A DNA stretch of 8,055 nt. Origin: Desulfohalobiaceae bacterium. Lineage in GTDB: Bacteria > Desulfobacterota > Desulfovibrionia > Desulfovibrionales > Desulfothermaceae. Of the stretch, positions 5,880 to 8,055 are shown piece after piece. A program made the position numbers and the translations under genes. The stretch is taken from contig JAIPDU010000071.1 of NCBI GenBank assembly GCA_021737525.1, forward strand, positions 1 through 8,055. The letters are read 5' to 3'. Positions within the stretch are counted from its first letter, which is position 1; every line of letters begins with the position of its first letter. A model generated the notes under the pieces. That model worked only from the letters and a program-made list of their open reading frames with translations, made no database searches and was not told the DNA's origin.

Positions 5880-6914
5880 TCAGACCTTTTCCACAGTGGG
5901 CTGCCTGCTGCCGGCCGCGCCCAGCTCCTGCATCTTGACCAGCTGCACCTGGCAATCCACGCCGTGAACCTGGTTGAGGTGCTCGTACTCGATGTGCTCC
6001 AGGCCCGCGGCATCGATGGACAAGGGGGAGTGGGAGGCGAAGATCCCCACGTCCTTGATGTACTTGTCCCCCTGCACCGGAGCGCAGTCACAGACCGTGC
6101 TCACGTCGTTGGCAAAGTTGACGTAGCTCACCTTGCCCGGAGGAAAGACATCCATCACCCCCTTGGCCGCGACGGAGACACCGAGGAGGATCTTATCCCG
6201 GTTCTCCAGGGTGATGGCGCCCTCGGGGCAGGAGGAGCTGCAGATGGGACAGCGCATGCAGTTGGGGCTGTCGATCACCGCCACATCGCCCTCCAATCTG
6301 GGGAGGTCGAACCAGCAGGCCTCGACGCAGACGCCGCAGCCCTGGCAGTGCTCCTGGTGCACCACGAGATCGAGGAGCCGGTGCTGCTCCAGCTTGGTCT
6401 TCTTGGTCACGCAGCCCATGCCCACATTCTTGATCGCGCCCCCGAAACCGGTCAGGGGATGGCCCTTCAGGTGCGAGACCACGATCATGGCGTCCGCCTG
6501 GTCCACCGCGCCGGCCACTTCCACGTCCTCGAGCAGGGGATCGGGGGAGGGCCGGCTCACCCCGTTTTCGCTCATCAGGCCGTCGGCCACGATAAAGGGC
6601 GCGAAGCCGAAGCCATTGGCCACCGCGGTTTCCATGTGGTCCACCGCGTTGTTGCGCTTCAGGGGATAATAGGTGGTGCTGTCCGTGAGGAAGGGCTTGC
6701 CGCCCAGAGAGCGCACCCGGTCCACGATGTGCTTGAGGAAGAAGGGCCGCACGTAATTGGGATTACCCAGCTCCCCGGCATGCAGCTTGATGGCCACCTT
6801 GTCACCCGGGCTGACCACGTCGAAGGTTCCCGCGCTTTCATACAGGGCCTTGCTGCGCTCCAACATGTCCCCGTTCATATTCCAGGGCACGAAGTAGACC
6901 TTGTCCGCGTCCAT
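5880..6914 (-). CDS. DUF362 family protein with inserted 2x[4Fe-4S] ferredoxin domain
   Basis: This 344-residue protein belongs to the DUF362 family, whose biochemical role is not established; members are often labelled Fe-S centre proteins. DUF362 features include KVAIKLHAGELGNPNYVRP (39-57), FLTDSTTYYP (75-84), SHLKGHPLTGFGGAIKNVGMG (147-167) and a C-terminal DVGIFASHSPLSIDAAG (288-304). Between them are two complete ferredoxin motifs, C190-x2-C193-x2-C196-x3-C200 and C219-x2-C222-x2-C225-x3-C229-P, enough for two [4Fe-4S] clusters. A further CDC (C275, C277) lies downstream. There is no signal peptide, so it is probably a cytoplasmic redox protein. AAGGAGG four bases before the ATG at 6914 makes the start firm. 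It is divergent from the DUF72 gene. The rubredoxin-like gene follows on the same strand after 228 bp but seems to have its own promoter. Confidence 0.88.
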   Translation of the reverse strand: MDADKVYFVPWNMNGDMLERSKALYESAGTFDVVSPGDKVAIKLHAGELGNPNYVRPFFLKHIVDRVRSLGGKPFLTDSTTYYPLKRNNAVDHMETAVANGFGFAPFIVADGLMSENGVSRPSPDPLLEDVEVAGAVDQADAMIVVSHLKGHPLTGFGGAIKNVGMGCVTKKTKLEQHRLLDLVVHQEHCQGCGVCVEACWFDLPRLEGDVAVIDSPNCMRCPICSSSCPEGAITLENRDKILLGVSVAAKGVMDVFPPGKVSYVNFANDVSTVCDCAPVQGDKYIKDVGIFASHSPLSIDAAGLEHIEYEHLNQVHGVDCQVQLVKMQELGAAGSRQPTVEKV

Positions 6915-7134
6915 AACGCCTCCTTGATTTTGACCCGAGTCAGACGCTCAGCTAGATTGGAAGTACCCTCGCAGGATTGACTTCATGTTCCGCAATCCGC
7001 GGGTTAACCCCTGCAGCGGACCCGTCAGCGGGCCCAAACGGAGAGAAGCCCGCCTGCGCGGAATGGTTCACATGTTCCTTGTCCACTACGGAAAGTGTAA
7101 CAAGGGAGAAAAAGAATAGGAAGGAGGTCCGGGG
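6915..7134. promoter_or_regulatory. Divergent intergenic region between the DUF362 and DUF72 genes
   Basis: Both flanking genes start here, so promoters in both directions are expected, but I could not pick convincing -35/-10 pairs. Visible structure includes TGAC-CCGA-GTCA (6931-6942), 16 bp from the DUF362 start codon, and a perfect ten-base palindrome GGGTTAACCC (7001-7010) flanked by TCCGC and GCGGA (6996-7020). A GC-rich hairpin has CCCG-TCAG-CGGG at its core (7018-7035). An imperfect stem, CCTTGT...ACAAGG with inner CACT/AGTG (7077-7105), ends 16 bases before the DUF72 Shine-Dalgarno. Any of these could bind a regulator; none matches a named site. Confidence 0.4.
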
Positions 7135-7884
7135 ATGTCAAACTCCGCCGCGGCAGAGCGTCGCCTGTTCATCGGGACCAGCGGCTGGAACTACAAGAAC
7201 TGGAAGGAGGATTTTTACCAGGGCGTGCCCCAAAAGCGGTGGCTGCAGCACTACGCCGCCCAGTTCGACAGCGTGGAGGTCAACGCCACCTTCTACCGCC
7301 AGCTCAAGGAGGACACCTATCGCAAATGGATGCGGGAGACACCGGAATCCTTTTTCTTCGCCATCAAGGGCACCCGCTTCGTGACCCATGTCAAGCGCCT
7401 CAAGGACCCGGAGGAATCCGTGCTGAAACAGCGGGACAACGTGGCCCCCCTTTTCCCCAGGCTATGCGCTGTCATCTGGCAACTGCCGGCCACCCTGCAG
7501 AAGGACGCGGACAGGCTCCGTGACTTCGCCCGGGCCCTGTCCCGGAACTGGTCCCGAACCCCGCACGCAGTGGAGTTCCGCCACGACTCCTGGTTCGACG
7601 AGGAGGTGGCCCGGATCCTTGCCGAACACGACTTGGCCAACTGCCTCTCCGACGCACCGGACTGGCCCATGTGGGACCGTGTCACGTCCGACCTGGCCTA
7701 TGTCAGGCTCCACGGCCAGACCGAGCTCTATCGCTCCGAATATTCCGAGAAGGATCTGGCCCGATGGGCGGCCCAAGCCCGGGATTGGCTGGACCAGGGG
7801 AAAACGGTGTCCATCTACTTCGACAACACCGACGGCAACCACGCCTTCCGCAACGCGCTCCGATTGCGGGAAATGCTTTCCTGA
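7135..7884 (+). CDS. DUF72 (YecE-like) family protein
   Basis: This 249-residue protein matches the DUF72/YecE family, a TIM-barrel-like fold widespread in bacteria and archaea with no established reaction. Family signatures visible are FIGTSGWNYKNW (12-23), the segment FDSVEVNATFYR (44-55), FFFAIKGTRFVTHVKRL (73-89), WQLPATL (115-121), AVEFRHDSWF (145-154), YVRLHGQTELY (189-199) and IYFDNTDGNHAFRNA (227-241). The length is within the usual range. The ATG at 7135 has GGAGG seven bases upstream. There is no signal peptide, so it is cytoplasmic. The gene stands alone on the plus strand, divergent from the DUF362 gene, and a separate promoter-like sequence follows it, so it may be monocistronic. 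I saw no T-rich terminator after it. Confidence 0.92.
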   Translation: MSNSAAAERRLFIGTSGWNYKNWKEDFYQGVPQKRWLQHYAAQFDSVEVNATFYRQLKEDTYRKWMRETPESFFFAIKGTRFVTHVKRLKDPEESVLKQRDNVAPLFPRLCAVIWQLPATLQKDADRLRDFARALSRNWSRTPHAVEFRHDSWFDEEVARILAEHDLANCLSDAPDWPMWDRVTSDLAYVRLHGQTELYRSEYSEKDLARWAAQARDWLDQGKTVSIYFDNTDGNHAFRNALRLREMLS

Positions 7885-7900
7885 GGCAGAAGAAATGCAG

Positions 7901-7929
7901 TTGACAGCTCGGGACAGCGACTCTAGGCT
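7901..7929 (+). promoter_or_regulatory. Sigma-70-like promoter pointing off the right edge, followed by a leader hairpin
   Basis: A perfect -35 TTGACA (7901-7906) is followed by a 17-base spacer and TAGGCT (7924-7929), which keeps the key first, second and last bases of the -10 consensus. Transcription would start near 7936. A possible hairpin follows: GATGG (7930-7934) with CCATC (7952-7956), and CCTT with AAGG inside it. The gene it serves would begin at or beyond the right end. Confidence 0.45.
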
Positions 7930-7974
7930 GATGGTCCTTCGGAAAAGGCCTCCATCAAGGGAACTGATCGGCGC

Positions 7975-8055
7975 ATGGCTCCCCCGGCCACCGACATGAG
8001 ACGTTCCCGGATCCCCGTCCAGCGACAACCGTTCTGGCTCAAGCGAACCGCATCT
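7975..8055 (+). CDS. Possible start of a gene running off the right edge
   Basis: An open frame runs from after a stop at 7924-7926 to the window end. Its possible ATG starts are at 7975 and 7996, giving 27 or 20 visible residues (the shorter begins MRRSRIPVQRQPFWLK). The basic beginning could be the positively charged end of a signal or membrane segment, but nothing hydrophobic is visible yet. AAGGGA lies about 12 bases before the first ATG. The main support is the promoter-like sequence 46 bp upstream. It may well be non-coding. Confidence 0.2.
   Translation, partial: MAPPATDMRRSRIPVQRQPFWLKRTAS

Overview
This window looks like chromosomal DNA of a GC-rich, anaerobic, sulfate-reducing deltaproteobacterium (Desulfobacterota, most like the Desulfovibrionales). 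The inference rests on the siroheme-dependent heme operon, in which hemB is sandwiched between two radical-SAM ahb genes. I recall the same order from Desulfovibrio vulgaris. A rubredoxin and a DUF362/ferredoxin protein fit an anaerobic, iron-sulfur-rich lifestyle. I saw no tRNA, rRNA, CRISPR array, insertion sequence or phage gene.

Region 1 (1-3691, all minus strand) is one tight operon transcribed toward the left edge: ahbC, hemB, ahbD, then a siroheme decarboxylase subunit (probably ahbA) that runs off the window. The gaps are 37 bp and 30 bp, and the last junction is a 17-bp overlap. HemB makes porphobilinogen at the start of tetrapyrrole synthesis. AhbA (with AhbB, not seen here) decarboxylates siroheme, AhbC removes two acetate side chains to give Fe-coproporphyrin III, and AhbD oxidatively decarboxylates this to heme b. 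The 321-bp region upstream of ahbC holds two consecutive stem-loops just before the ahbC ribosome-binding site, and further upstream a long AT-rich inverted repeat that resembles a terminator for the preceding genes.

Region 2 (4013-5651, minus strand) holds three genes: a rubredoxin-like protein, a zinc-ribbon/Yip1-type membrane protein, and a small charged helical protein of unknown function. The rubredoxin lacks the first of its four canonical iron-ligating cysteines. It has a plausible promoter with an inverted repeat lying across its spacer and -10 region.

Region 3 (5880-8055) has a DUF362 protein with an inserted 2x[4Fe-4S] ferredoxin domain (minus strand). It is divergent from a DUF72/YecE-family protein (plus strand) across a 220-bp intergenic region with a perfect GGGTTAACCC palindrome. 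Beyond the DUF72 gene is a good sigma-70-like promoter, which probably drives a gene starting at or beyond the right edge.

I did not find a clear novel multi-gene system. The items most worth a second look are the altered rubredoxin iron site, the structured leader of the heme operon, and the operator-like repeat before the rubredoxin gene.
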